Shown: positions 25,053 to 33,266 of the stretch, piece after piece
Position numbering within the stretch: the first letter of the stretch is position 1
How the letters are laid out: each line of letters begins with the position of its first letter
The notes under the pieces: model-generated
Databases searched by the model: none
The model's input: only the letters and a program-made list of their open reading frames with translations
What the model was told of the DNA's origin: nothing
Source of the DNA: Streptomyces sp. YIM 130001
GTDB lineage: Bacteria > Actinomycetota > Actinomycetes > Streptomycetales > Streptomycetaceae
Assembly: GCF_003574445.1 (NCBI RefSeq)
Contig: NZ_KZ984565.1
Location: forward strand, 1 to 64,000
Length of the DNA stretch: 64,000 nt
Direction: 5' to 3'
Translations under genes and position numbers: made by a program

Positions 25053-25275
25053 CCTGCCAACGTTAGCGGTCCCTCGGACCGTGCGGGGGTTCCCGCCGGC
25101 CGGCCCGGCGCCGGGGCGCTCCGTCGCCGGTCACCCGGCGGCCGGAAATCCGGCGCGTCCGACGCCCGGGGACAAGGCCGCACGGCCTGGGTCGGAAGGT
25201 AACGTCGGACGGGGCAAACCGCCCCACCCGTGGGGGACTTCGCGGGCGAAGAGGGAGAAGCGCAGGGAGCACCTC

Positions 25276-26589
25276 GTGCCGATCGAGAGCGATCAGCTCG
25301 TCTTCGACTACCTGAGCAGGGTCGGTGACCTCGCTCAGCAGCGCCAACTGCCTTCCGGCGCCCGCATGCGCCTGGTCACCGAGGTCCGCGGCAAGGTCGA
25401 GCGGCTGCGCGCCACGAGCCCCAACGACAGCCCCGCGACCGTACGGAAACTCCTCGCCGGCCTCGGCACGCCGGAGTCGGTCGTCCAGCGAGCCGTGGAC
25501 CGCGGCGACGCGACGCCCACCCGCCCCACCTCCTCCGACGAGGACCCGAACCACGGCTCCCCGTACGGCAGTCCGGCCGCCCCACCTGCCGAGCCCGCCC
25601 CCAGGCCCACACCCACCCCACCGCCTTCCGCCGGCGCCGACCCCGGGGCCGACGACTCCGGACCGCACGGCCTCTTCGGCGGTACGTCCCCCGGGTCGCG
25701 CATCCTGCGCTCGGGGATCTCCGGATCGGGCATCCTCGGCAGCGTGCTCGGCGGGCGCGCGCGTCCCACGGACGGGGGCACAGGTGACGGCGGATCCCCA
25801 GGGCCGAAGGCGCACGGCGAGCAGCCGGACGACGAGCCGCAGAAGCGCCGCTTCATGCCGCGGCCGCGTGACGAGCGGTCCCCGGACGCCGACGCCTCCG
25901 ACGGACCGTCCGTGCCGCGGCCCCCCGGAGCAGCTGCGCCACCGCACCTCGCGGGAGAGGACGAACTGGGGCCCAGCGACGCACAGCCGGACTGGTGGCG
26001 GATCGACTCGAGCCCGTTCGGCGGGGCCGACAACGTCCCCGGCTTCGTCGGCGGTGTCGAGATCCCCGAAATACTCAAACCACCGCCCGCCCGGCCGGAG
26101 GAGGACGACCGCCCCCGTTCCGGCAAGGCCAGGGCCAGGCCCCTGCCCCACGACGACGATGCCGACGACGAGGTAGCGGACGACGATGAGGGCGTCGAGG
26201 CGGCCATCGCTCCTCGCGGCCGGCGCATCCACCTCCGTCCGCGTCTCACCGGCTACACGAACCCGCTGCTGCTCCTGGCGGCCGTCTCTCTCGTGGTGGG
26301 TGCGATCCTCGGCAACTGGATCGCCCTGGGCGTGGGTTGGGTCCTCGCCTACACCTCGCGCCGACTCTCCCCGAACGAGTCCAAGTTCGCCGCGCTCGGC
26401 ATCCCCGGACTCGCGATCGTGGCCGGCTTCGTCTGGCTGTGGGGCCGTGTCGAGGGCCGCTGGGGCGACGAGGTCGCCCAGGACGGCATGAAGACCGCCC
26501 TCCAGGACACCTGGCCCTGGGTGGTCCGGGCCGCAGCCGTCACCTCGGCCCTGTTCCTCGTCTGGCGCTCCCAGCGCCGACGCGAGTGA
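25276..26589 (+). CDS. integral membrane protein with long disordered N-terminal region
   Basis: A 437-residue protein. Residues 1-75 form a helical domain (VPIESDQLVFDYLSRVGDLAQQ, SPATVRKLLAGLGTPESVVQRAV) resembling a permease-associated/HAAS-type regulator domain. Residues 80-310 are Pro/Gly/Asp-rich and disordered. The last 110 residues carry about four membrane helices (NPLLLLAAVSLVVGAILG, WIALGVGWVLAY, IPGLAIVAGFVWLWG, VVRAAAVTSALFLVW). The function is unknown. GTG 25276 has GGGAG upstream; the open frame before it is not conserved-looking. Confidence 0.75.
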   Translation: MPIESDQLVFDYLSRVGDLAQQRQLPSGARMRLVTEVRGKVERLRATSPNDSPATVRKLLAGLGTPESVVQRAVDRGDATPTRPTSSDEDPNHGSPYGSPAAPPAEPAPRPTPTPPPSAGADPGADDSGPHGLFGGTSPGSRILRSGISGSGILGSVLGGRARPTDGGTGDGGSPGPKAHGEQPDDEPQKRRFMPRPRDERSPDADASDGPSVPRPPGAAAPPHLAGEDELGPSDAQPDWWRIDSSPFGGADNVPGFVGGVEIPEILKPPPARPEEDDRPRSGKARARPLPHDDDADDEVADDDEGVEAAIAPRGRRIHLRPRLTGYTNPLLLLAAVSLVVGAILGNWIALGVGWVLAYTSRRLSPNESKFAALGIPGLAIVAGFVWLWGRVEGRWGDEVAQDGMKTALQDTWPWVVRAAAVTSALFLVWRSQRRRE

Positions 26590-26674
26590 AGCCGGCCGGA
26601 CGCACGCCCTCCGGCCCGCCCCCGAACGGCCCCCCGGAGCCCACCCCGCCCGTCCCCCCGCCACAATGACGGGC

Positions 26675-27310
26675 ATGCCCGAAAACACACCCCGAACAGC
26701 GCCCTCCGCGCGAACCGTCGGGTTCGACCTCGACATGACCCTCATCGACTCCCGCCCCGGGATCAAGGCCACCTACGAGGTCCTGTCGGCCGAGACCGGC
26801 GTCCACATCGACGCCGAGCTCGTCGTCTCCCGCCTCGGCCCGCCCCTCGAGCAGGAACTCGCCCACTGGTTCCCGGACGACCGCATCCGGGAGGCGGGCG
26901 ACCGCTACCGCGAGATCTACCCGGCGCACGCCATCGCCCCGACCCTCGCCATGCCCGGCGCCCGTGCAGCCGTACGGGCCGTGCAGGAGGCGGGCGGCAA
27001 GGCGATCGTCGTCACCGCGAAGCACGAGCCGAACGCCAAGCTCCACCTGGAGCACCTGGGCATCGAGCCGGACGCCGTGATCGGCTGGCTGTGGGCGGAG
27101 GCCAAGGCGGAGGCGCTGCGCGAGCACGGTGCCACGGTCTACGTCGGCGACCACGTCGGGGACGTACGCGGAGCCCGTACCGCGAACGCCCTGTCCGTCG
27201 CCGTACCCACCGGACCGTGCGACGCCGCCGAACTGCGCGCGGCAGGCGCCGACGTGGTGCTGACCGACCTGAACGAGTTCCCGGCCTGGCTGGCGGACTA
27301 CCGCGACTGA
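26675..27310 (+). CDS. HAD superfamily hydrolase
   Basis: A 211-residue phosphatase-like enzyme of the GPH/CbbY type. Motif I is GFDLDMTLIDSRPG with nucleophile Asp18 and acid Asp20. Motif II is IVVTAKHEP. Motif III/IV is VYVGDHVGDVRGARTANALSVAV. The cap is a helical insert (residues about 30-90). The substrate is not predictable. ATG 26675 lies 7 nt after CACAAT, fitting a leaderless start; the ATG at 26666 overlaps that box and is less likely. The 3' end overlaps the convergent small membrane protein gene by 13 bp. Confidence 0.87.
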   Translation: MPENTPRTAPSARTVGFDLDMTLIDSRPGIKATYEVLSAETGVHIDAELVVSRLGPPLEQELAHWFPDDRIREAGDRYREIYPAHAIAPTLAMPGARAAVRAVQEAGGKAIVVTAKHEPNAKLHLEHLGIEPDAVIGWLWAEAKAEALREHGATVYVGDHVGDVRGARTANALSVAVPTGPCDAAELRAAGADVVLTDLNEFPAWLADYRD

Positions 27311-27540
27311 GTCTGCGCGGCGGACTTCCGCTGAGCGGTGGCGGATCGCAGCACCCCGGCCCCGGCGATCACGAACCCGGCTCCCATCAGCATGCACACC
27401 GCGTAGGCGATGGACGGGAACGGATCCGTGCCGAGGAACAGCGGCGCCACGGTGACCAGAGTGGCCACCGCTCCGACGAAGAACACGATCGCGCCGACCT
27501 GGACGAGGCGGTCGCCGGGACCTGAAGGGTTGTTGCTCAC
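27298..27540 (-). CDS. small two-helix membrane protein
   Basis: An 80-residue protein with two hydrophobic helices, LVQVGAIVFFVGAVATLVTVAPLFLG (about 12-37) and SIAYAVCMLMGAGFVIAGAGVL (about 43-64), and a basic tail. It resembles small actinobacterial membrane proteins of unknown function. TACCCT ends 6 nt before the GTG start at 27538-27540, suggesting a leaderless mRNA. The cold-shock gene lies behind it in the opposite direction. Confidence 0.78.
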   Translation of the reverse strand: MSNNPSGPGDRLVQVGAIVFFVGAVATLVTVAPLFLGTDPFPSIAYAVCMLMGAGFVIAGAGVLRSATAQRKSAAQTQSR

Positions 27541-27616
27541 GCGACCAGGGTAGTTCCCTGCGACCGGAACCAGTCAGCCGCACGTGAAGTGGCCCGAGAC
27601 CGAGAAGAAAGCAGTC

Positions 27617-27644
27617 TTGTCACCGGCCTTAGGACCATTAGCCT
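27617..27644 (+). promoter_or_regulatory. promoter of the cold-shock-domain gene
   Basis: TTGTCA at 27617-27622 and TAGCCT at 27639-27644 with 16-bp spacing form a plausible vegetative promoter. The resulting leader is about 95-100 nt, long as is usual for cold-shock genes. Confidence 0.6.
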
Positions 27645-27747
27645 GGGAGGCAGGCGGGTCGGACGACCCGCTGTAGTGCTATCCAGAGCCGTTTCCTCCC
27701 CCTCGGGAGCCGGCGTCGACCCACGAGTACGAGGACGAGGACAGACG

Positions 27748-28131
27748 GTGCCTACGGGTAAGGTCAAGTGGTTCAACGGCGAGAAGGGCTTCGGCTTCCT
27801 CTCCCGCGATGACGGCGGTGACGTCTTCGTGCACTCGTCGGTGCTGCCCGACGGGGTCGACGTACTCAAGCCCGGGCAGCGGGTCGAGTTCGGTGTGGTC
27901 GCGGGCCAGCGCGGTGACCAGGCGCTTTCCGTGACACTGCTCGATCCCGCGCCGTCCGTGGCCGCGGCCCAGCGCCGCAAGCCGGACGAACTCGCCTCGA
28001 TCGTCCAGGACTTGAACACGCTCCTCGAGGGCGTGGGCCGGCAGCTGGAGCGTGGCCGCTACCCGGACAAGGCCTCCGGCGCCAAGGTCGCGGGCCTCCT
28101 CCGCGCCGTCGCCGACCAACTCGACGTCTGA
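27748..28131 (+). CDS. cold-shock domain protein with C-terminal extension
   Basis: A 127-residue RNA/ssDNA-binding protein. Residues 1-65 form a complete cold-shock domain: GKVKWFNGEKGFGFLSRDD with RNP1 (KGFGFL) and VFVHSSVL with RNP2. The C-terminal half (RRKPDELASIVQDLNTLLEGVGRQL, AKVAGLLRAVADQLD) is a predicted alpha-helical extension seen in a conserved Streptomyces subgroup. GAGGACGAGG precedes the GTG start. It stands between the two-helix membrane protein gene and mqnD, with a terminator after it. Confidence 0.92.
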   Translation: MPTGKVKWFNGEKGFGFLSRDDGGDVFVHSSVLPDGVDVLKPGQRVEFGVVAGQRGDQALSVTLLDPAPSVAAAQRRKPDELASIVQDLNTLLEGVGRQLERGRYPDKASGAKVAGLLRAVADQLDV

Positions 28132-28152
28132 CCCGCGCGCCCCCTCAGGACG

Positions 28153-28180
28153 GTCCCGTACGGCAGGCTCCGTACGGGAC
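28153..28180. terminator. bidirectional terminator hairpin
   Basis: GTCCCGTACGG (28153-28163) and CCGTACGGGAC (28170-28180) are exact complements around a 6-nt loop, between the convergent cold-shock gene and mqnD. Confidence 0.85.
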
Positions 28181-28191
28181 ACCCGGAGGGT

Positions 28192-29034
28192 TCAGGCACC
28201 GAACCGCAGTGCCTCGGGCTTCAGCGCCGGGACGAGCCCTTCCGCCGCGGCCCTGGTGAGCAGCCCGCGGATCGCCGCGTAGCCGTCCTCGCCCAGGTCG
28301 GCGGTGAACTCGTTGACGTACAGGCCGATGTGCTGGTCCGCGACCCCCGGGTCCATCTCCTGGGAGTTCTCCAGGACATAGGCCCGCGACGCCACCGGAT
28401 CGTCCCAGGCGGCGCGGACCGAGGTGCGGATGGACGCGGCGAGGTCGCGCAGCGCGGTCTCGCCGAGCGAGCGCTTCGCGATGATCGCGCCGAGCGGGAT
28501 GGGCAGCCCGGTCGTCGACTCCCAGTGCTCGCCCATGTCGGCCAGGCAGTGCAGGCCGAAGTTCTGGTACGTGAAGCGGGCCTCGTGGATGACCAGGCCC
28601 GCGTCCACCCGGCCGTCCCGCACCGCGGGCATGATCTCGTGGAACGGCATCACCACGATCTCCCCGACCCCACCGGGCACGGTCTCCGCGGCCCAGAGCC
28701 GGAACAGCAGATACGCCGTCGACCGCTCGCTCGGCACCGCTACCGTTCTGCCCGCCAGGTCCGCGCCCGGCTCCCGGGTCAGGACCAGTGGCCCGCAGCC
28801 CCGGCCGAGCGCGCCGCCGCAGGGCAGCAGCGTGTAGTCGTCGAGCACCCACGGCAGCACCGCGTACGACACCTTGAGGACGTCGAACTCACCGCGTTCC
28901 GCCATGCCGTTGGTGATGTCGATGTCCGCGAACGTCACGTCGAGCGCGGGCGCGTCCGGCACCAGGCCGTGCGCCAGGGCGTGGAACGTGAAGGTGTCGT
29001 TGGGGCACGGCGAGTAGGCGATCTGCAGGGTCAC
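28192..29034 (-). CDS. mqnD: 1,4-dihydroxy-6-naphthoate synthase (menaquinone, futalosine pathway)
   Basis: Converts cyclic dehypoxanthine futalosine to 1,4-dihydroxy-6-naphthoate in the futalosine route to menaquinone. The 280-residue periplasmic-binding-protein-like fold shows LQIAYSPCPNDTFTFHALAHG, DIDITNGMAERGEFDVLKVSY, GCGPLVLTREP, VAVPSERSTAYLLFRLW, DAGLVIHEARFTYQNFGLHCLADMGEHWE, and PIPLGAIIAKRSL, all MqnD hallmarks. The GTG start (29032-29034) overlaps the mqnB stop by GTGA, with AAGGAAG upstream, so the pair is translationally coupled. Confidence 0.96.
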   Translation of the reverse strand: MTLQIAYSPCPNDTFTFHALAHGLVPDAPALDVTFADIDITNGMAERGEFDVLKVSYAVLPWVLDDYTLLPCGGALGRGCGPLVLTREPGADLAGRTVAVPSERSTAYLLFRLWAAETVPGGVGEIVVMPFHEIMPAVRDGRVDAGLVIHEARFTYQNFGLHCLADMGEHWESTTGLPIPLGAIIAKRSLGETALRDLAASIRTSVRAAWDDPVASRAYVLENSQEMDPGVADQHIGLYVNEFTADLGEDGYAAIRGLLTRAAAEGLVPALKPEALRFGA

Positions 29035-29777
29035 GACGGATTCTTCCTTCCGATGGCCCGCGCGGGTGGCGATCCCTGCCACCGGGCGGCGCCGAGTTCC
29101 GCCACCGCCGCGGTGAGTGCGGCCAGCGCTTCGGGGATGCGCCAGGCCGCACGGTCGCGGGGCCCGACGGCATTGGACACGGCGCGTATCTCGAGGACCG
29201 GGCAGCCGTGTGCGGCGGCGGCCTCGGCGACTCCGAAGCCTTCCATGGCCTCGGCGAGTGCGCGGGGGTGGTGGTCCGTCAGCTCGGCGGCGCGGGCGGC
29301 GGAGCCGGTGACGGTGGACACGGTGAGGACGGTGCCGACGACGGCTCCCGCAGCGGCGGCCACGTCCTGGACGAGGCCGGCGGGCGGGCGGTGCTCGACG
29401 GTGCCGAAGCCGAGGCCGGTGACCGGGACGAACCCGTCGGGGGTCTGCGCACCCAGATCGGCGGCGACGATCGCGTCCGCGACGACCACGGAGCCCACCG
29501 GGGCGCCCGGCGCGAACCCGCCGCCGATACCCGCCGAGACGACAAGCCCGTAGGGGCGCCCCTCGAGCGCGGCGGCGGTCAGTGCGGCGCCGGAGGCGGC
29601 CGCCACCGCAGCGGGCCCGACCCCGCCCACGAGGACATCGGCGTACGAGAGCGGGTCAGGGGCGGTGTGCGGAGGGACGGGCACTCGGGCGAGCGTTCCG
29701 GCCGGGAGTTCGTGCTGCGCCGGGGGCCCGCCGAGTCCGGCGACGACCGCGTCCCGCTCGGCCGCGACCGCGGTCAC
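29031..29777 (-). CDS. mqnB: futalosine hydrolase
   Basis: A nucleoside-phosphorylase-fold enzyme that removes hypoxanthine from futalosine in menaquinone synthesis. Recognisable pieces are VTAVAAERDAVVAGLGG at the start, DVLVGGVGPAAVAAASGAAL, LVVSAGIGGGFAPGAPVGSVVVADAI, EAMEGFGVAEAAAAHGCPVLEIRAVSNAVGPRDRAAWRIPEAL (with the catalytic EMEG-like EAMEG). The start is odd: the first beta strand RVLLV is encoded just before GTG 29777, but no ATG, GTG or TTG lies upstream before an in-frame stop, so translation begins at this GTG or at an adjacent CTG. It overlaps mqnD by 4 bp. Confidence 0.9.
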   Translation of the reverse strand: MTAVAAERDAVVAGLGGPPAQHELPAGTLARVPVPPHTAPDPLSYADVLVGGVGPAAVAAASGAALTAAALEGRPYGLVVSAGIGGGFAPGAPVGSVVVADAIVAADLGAQTPDGFVPVTGLGFGTVEHRPPAGLVQDVAAAAGAVVGTVLTVSTVTGSAARAAELTDHHPRALAEAMEGFGVAEAAAAHGCPVLEIRAVSNAVGPRDRAAWRIPEALAALTAAVAELGAARWQGSPPARAIGRKNPS

Positions 29778-29850
29778 CAGCAGAACGCGTGGCGGGCGGC
29801 CGCCGGACGGAGCGGGGCCGTCGGCGGACCTGTCGCGTGGGGAGGACGTG

Positions 29851-30348
29851 TTACTCGCCCTTCTTCAGCTTGAAGTGCCAGATGCCCTTCAGCTTGCTGC
29901 CGTCGGTCTCGACGATGGAGACCTGGGCGTTCTTGAGCGGGGCGCCCTGGCTGCCGTCGGCGGACTGGCCGGCGGAGAAGAACGCGTTGCCCGGGATCGT
30001 CCGGTAGGTCTTCTTGTACGGCTCCTGCTCGGCCTGCTGGCCGTTGATGAAGAGCGTCCAGCCGTTGTCCGCGATCTCGGGGTCGACGCCGAAGCGGACC
30101 TTGTCGTCCATGCCGACGGTGAGGGACTTCTCCGCGTCCTTCGCCAGGCACTTCTTGATCTCCGCCTCGGAGATCGTGTCACCGCCCTTGTAGCAGGCGG
30201 CCTCGGTGTTCACGGAGTCGCTGCCCACCGTGACCGTCGCGATCGGCGTCGGCTTGTCGCAGGCGGCGAGGACGAGGAGTCCGGCGGACACGGCGCCGAG
30301 TGCGGCAGCGGTGCGGCGGCCCTTGGCCGTCATACGCAGGGAGGTCAT
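29851..30348 (-). CDS. DUF2771 lipoprotein
   Basis: A 165-residue secreted lipoprotein. The signal peptide ends in the lipobox LVLAAC (Cys about 30). The mature domain reads PTPIATVTVGSDSVNTEAACYKGGDTISEAEIKKCLAKDAEKSLTVG, then DKVRFGVDPEIADNGWTLFING, the pattern of DUF2771. Two further cysteines may form a disulfide. The function is unknown. ATG 30346-30348 follows TAACCT by 6 nt, so it is probably leaderless; a second ATG five codons later is possible. It precedes mqnB on the same strand with a 73-bp gap. Confidence 0.85.
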   Translation of the reverse strand: MTSLRMTAKGRRTAAALGAVSAGLLVLAACDKPTPIATVTVGSDSVNTEAACYKGGDTISEAEIKKCLAKDAEKSLTVGMDDKVRFGVDPEIADNGWTLFINGQQAEQEPYKKTYRTIPGNAFFSAGQSADGSQGAPLKNAQVSIVETDGSKLKGIWHFKLKKGE

Positions 30349-30483
30349 GCGCGCAGGTTATCGGGACGGCCCACCCGGCGTGCCACGCGGGGGTGCGGCG
30401 TGCCGCGTCCGGTCCCGGCCCGTGCCGACCCGCCGAGGCCGGTGCTGCGGCGGGTCGGGGCAGGTCGTACCGGGTGGCGCAGG

Positions 30484-31851
30484 TCAGGTCACACGCGGGT
30501 GCGCCGTACCGCGTCTGGCGGTGGCCAGCAGCCCCCGTACGGTCGTGAGCCAACCGACGCCGACGATGGCCGCGCCGACGGCGAGGCCGAGCCCGCCGTG
30601 CAGCGGCAGAGCGATGCCGATGCCGCCGCCGATCACCCAGGACATCTGCAGCAGCGTCTCCGAGCGGGCGAAGGCCGAGGTGCGCACCAGTTCCGGCACG
30701 TCGCGCTGGAGCAGCGCGTCGAGGGACAGCTTCGCGAGAGCCTGCCCGAAGCCCGCCACAGCGCCCAGGCAGGCGATCAGGATCGGGCCGTAGAGCAGGG
30801 TGGCGGCGACGGCCACGGTGAGGACGACGGCCACCACGGTGACGATGATGATCTCGGGGGCGCGGGCGCGCAGGGCCGCGCCGACCGCGGTGCCGAGCGC
30901 ATTGCCGGTGCCGGCCGCGACGCCGACGATGCCGAGCGAGACCGCCGCGCTCTGGCCGCCGAGCGGCTCCTCGCGCAGCAGGAACGCCAGGAAAAAAATC
31001 AGGAAGCCGGACAGGCAGCGCAGCGCCGCGTTCGCCGCGAGGCCGTGCGTGACGGCCGTGCCGACCGTGCGCAGTCCGGGCTTCTTGCCGTGCGGGAGGT
31101 GCAGGTGGCTCTCGTCGGCGGCCAACAGCGCCTTGCGTTCGCCCTTCGCCGAGTCGACCTTGTGCGGCAGCGTGAACGACAGCACCATGCCGGACAGGAA
31201 CAGCACGCACGCCCCGTACAGCGGCCACGGAGGCCCGATCTGGTGCAGCCCCGCGCCGATCGGTGCCGCGATGCCGGTGGCGAGCAGCCCGCCGAGCGTG
31301 ACCCGCGAGTTGGCCTTGACCAGGGAGAACCCGGGGGGCAGCAGTCGCGGGACGACGGCGCTGCGCACCACGCCGTACGCCTTCGACGCCACCAGGACGC
31401 CGAGCGCCGCCGGATACAGCTCGATGCTGCCCGTGGCGACCGCGCCCGACAGGGCCAGGGCGAGCAGCGCGCGGGCCAGCATGGCGCCGGCCATCGCCGC
31501 GCGGCGTCCGTGCGGCAGGCGGTCCAGGAGCGGTCCGATCACCGGGGCGAGGAGGGTGAAGGGGGCCATGGTGATGGCCAGGTAGAGCGCCACGCGTCCG
31601 CGTGCCTCGTCCGTCGGTACGGAGAAGAAGACGGTCGAGGCCAGGGCGACGGTGACCATCACGTCGCCCGCGCCGTTCACGCCGTGCAGTTCGATCAGTT
31701 TGCCGAGGCCCGATTCGCCCGCGCCGTGGGCGTTCGTCGCCTTGCGGATGCCCTTGACGGTCCCGGTGAACGGCAGTCCGAGGGCGCGGCCGACCGCCCG
31801 GCCCGCTCTGCGGATCGGGCTGGTCTGCTCGGACGACCTGACGGTAGCCAC
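30484..31851 (-). CDS. MFS transporter
   Basis: A 455-residue membrane protein with about 12 hydrophobic helices. After a cytoplasmic N-terminus (FTGTVKGIRKATNAHGAGESGLGKLIELHGVNGAGDVMVTVALA), the first half holds VIGPLLDRLPHGRRAAMAGAMLARALLA, matching the loop 2-3 G-x-x-x-D-R-x-x-x-R-R signature of major facilitators. Substrate unknown; relatives are annotated only as MFS. GTG 31849-31851 is the best start: TATGAC/CACTAT boxes lie just before it and the longer open frame upstream is a shadow. It diverges from the DUF3027 gene. Confidence 0.82.
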   Translation of the reverse strand: MATVRSSEQTSPIRRAGRAVGRALGLPFTGTVKGIRKATNAHGAGESGLGKLIELHGVNGAGDVMVTVALASTVFFSVPTDEARGRVALYLAITMAPFTLLAPVIGPLLDRLPHGRRAAMAGAMLARALLALALSGAVATGSIELYPAALGVLVASKAYGVVRSAVVPRLLPPGFSLVKANSRVTLGGLLATGIAAPIGAGLHQIGPPWPLYGACVLFLSGMVLSFTLPHKVDSAKGERKALLAADESHLHLPHGKKPGLRTVGTAVTHGLAANAALRCLSGFLIFFLAFLLREEPLGGQSAAVSLGIVGVAAGTGNALGTAVGAALRARAPEIIIVTVVAVVLTVAVAATLLYGPILIACLGAVAGFGQALAKLSLDALLQRDVPELVRTSAFARSETLLQMSWVIGGGIGIALPLHGGLGLAVGAAIVGVGWLTTVRGLLATARRGTAHPRVT

Positions 31852-32196
31852 GTCGTCATAGTGCCCCAACACGGCCTGAGCATGGGGCCTCGCGTACGAC
31901 CGGTGGCGGACGGAGGCCGGTTTCGGGGACGGGACGAGGGTGCTCGAGCGGCACGGGCGCGACCCGGAACCCGACGTGATGTGGGCGTCCGGTCCTGGAA
32001 GGGGTAGCGTGCGTAGCGCGCCAGCGGCGGTTGTTCCCGGCCGCGCGCCTCTTCGCGATCCCGCAGAATGGATGGCGTGTGGCGTGCCGGGGACAGCCGG
32101 ACGAGGACGTCGATGCGGCCCACTGGTCCGCTCCGTTCGAGTCCCCTGCCGGGTGACGGCGCACCCGTGACACGGCGTAGGAGAGAAGCGATACCT
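31852..32196. other. 345-bp intergenic region between divergent genes
   Basis: Upstream region shared by the MFS and DUF3027 genes. Short GC-rich frames occur but none looks coding, and no clear operator was found. Confidence 0.4.
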
Positions 32197-33141
32197 GTGA
32201 GCGCAGCGACAACGCGAAGCCGGACCCCTGACCGTCTGTGCGCCGAGGCCGTCGACCTCGCCAGGACCGCGGCCGAGGAGGCCGCCGCTCCCGGTGTGGT
32301 CGGCGAGCATGTGAGCGCCGTTTCCGAAGGGGACCGCGTCGTCACGCACTTCTTCGAGTGCAAGGAGTTCGGATACCGGGGCTGGCGTTGGGCCGTGACC
32401 GTGGCCCGCGCCTCCCGCGCCAAGATCGTCACGCTGGACGAAGCGGTGCTGCTGCCCGGACCCGACGCGCTCCTCGCTCCGGAGTGGGTGCCGTGGAGCG
32501 AGCGGTTGCGTCCGGGCGACATGGGGCCCGGCGATCTGCTGCCGACCGAGTCGGACGATCTGCGGCTCGAGCCGGGTTTCACCGGCGAGGACGCGCCGCC
32601 GCCGAACTCGCCGGTCTCCGAGGAGATGGCCGAGCTCGTCGAGGCCGAGTACGCCGAGAGCACGGACGACATCGATGTGACCGCGGTGCCGCCGGCGGAT
32701 CTGCCGCTCGCCCCGGCCCGTGGCTCCATCTCCGCGGTCGCCGAGGAACTGGGCATGCGCCGCGCCCGCGTGCTGTCCCGCTACGGCCTGCACATCGCCG
32801 CGGACCGCTGGGACGAGAACTTCGGTGCGAAGACGGCGATGGCCCAGGCGGCGCCCGCGACCTGTGTGTCGTGCGCGTTCCTGATGCCGATCGCCGGTTC
32901 GCTGCGGCAGGCCTTCGGGGTCTGCGCGAACGAGTTCAGCCCTGCGGACGGGCGGATGGTGTCCCTCGCGTACGGGTGCGGTGGGCACTCCGAGGCGGCC
33001 GTGATGCCGAAGCCGCCGAAGCCGGCGGTGCCGGTGCTCGACGAGATGCGGGCGGACCCCTTCCCGCTGCGGCCTGCGCCGGACTCGGGATCCGTCCCCA
33101 CGGACGCGGTGTCCGCTGACGCGGACCTCGGGCATAGTTGA
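32197..33141 (+). CDS. DUF3027 domain protein
   Basis: A 314-residue actinobacterial protein of unknown function. The N-terminal domain includes CAEAVDLARTAAEEAAAPGVVGEH, FFECKEFGYRGWRWAVTVARASRAK, VVTLDEAVLLPG-like sequence, and APEWVPWSERLRPGDMGPGDLLPTE. The C-terminal part contains RVLSRYGLHIAADRW, then CVSCAFLMPIAG, FGVCANEFSP and YGCGGHSEA, a Cys/His set that could bind zinc. GTG 32197 has GGAGAG 12 nt upstream. It precedes the large GHKL ATPase gene by 125 bp on the same strand. Confidence 0.88.
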   Translation: MSAATTRSRTPDRLCAEAVDLARTAAEEAAAPGVVGEHVSAVSEGDRVVTHFFECKEFGYRGWRWAVTVARASRAKIVTLDEAVLLPGPDALLAPEWVPWSERLRPGDMGPGDLLPTESDDLRLEPGFTGEDAPPPNSPVSEEMAELVEAEYAESTDDIDVTAVPPADLPLAPARGSISAVAEELGMRRARVLSRYGLHIAADRWDENFGAKTAMAQAAPATCVSCAFLMPIAGSLRQAFGVCANEFSPADGRMVSLAYGCGGHSEAAVMPKPPKPAVPVLDEMRADPFPLRPAPDSGSVPTDAVSADADLGHS

Positions 33142-33266
33142 CGCTTCGCCTCTCCTGGGGTTCTTCTGTTCCAGCCCCGGCGCAGGGGCCTTGCCCTCGA
33201 ACTCCGACGGACTCCGTCCGAAGGGATCGCCGGGGCGGGCTTGATTTCTGAGAGAGGCTGGCGACC

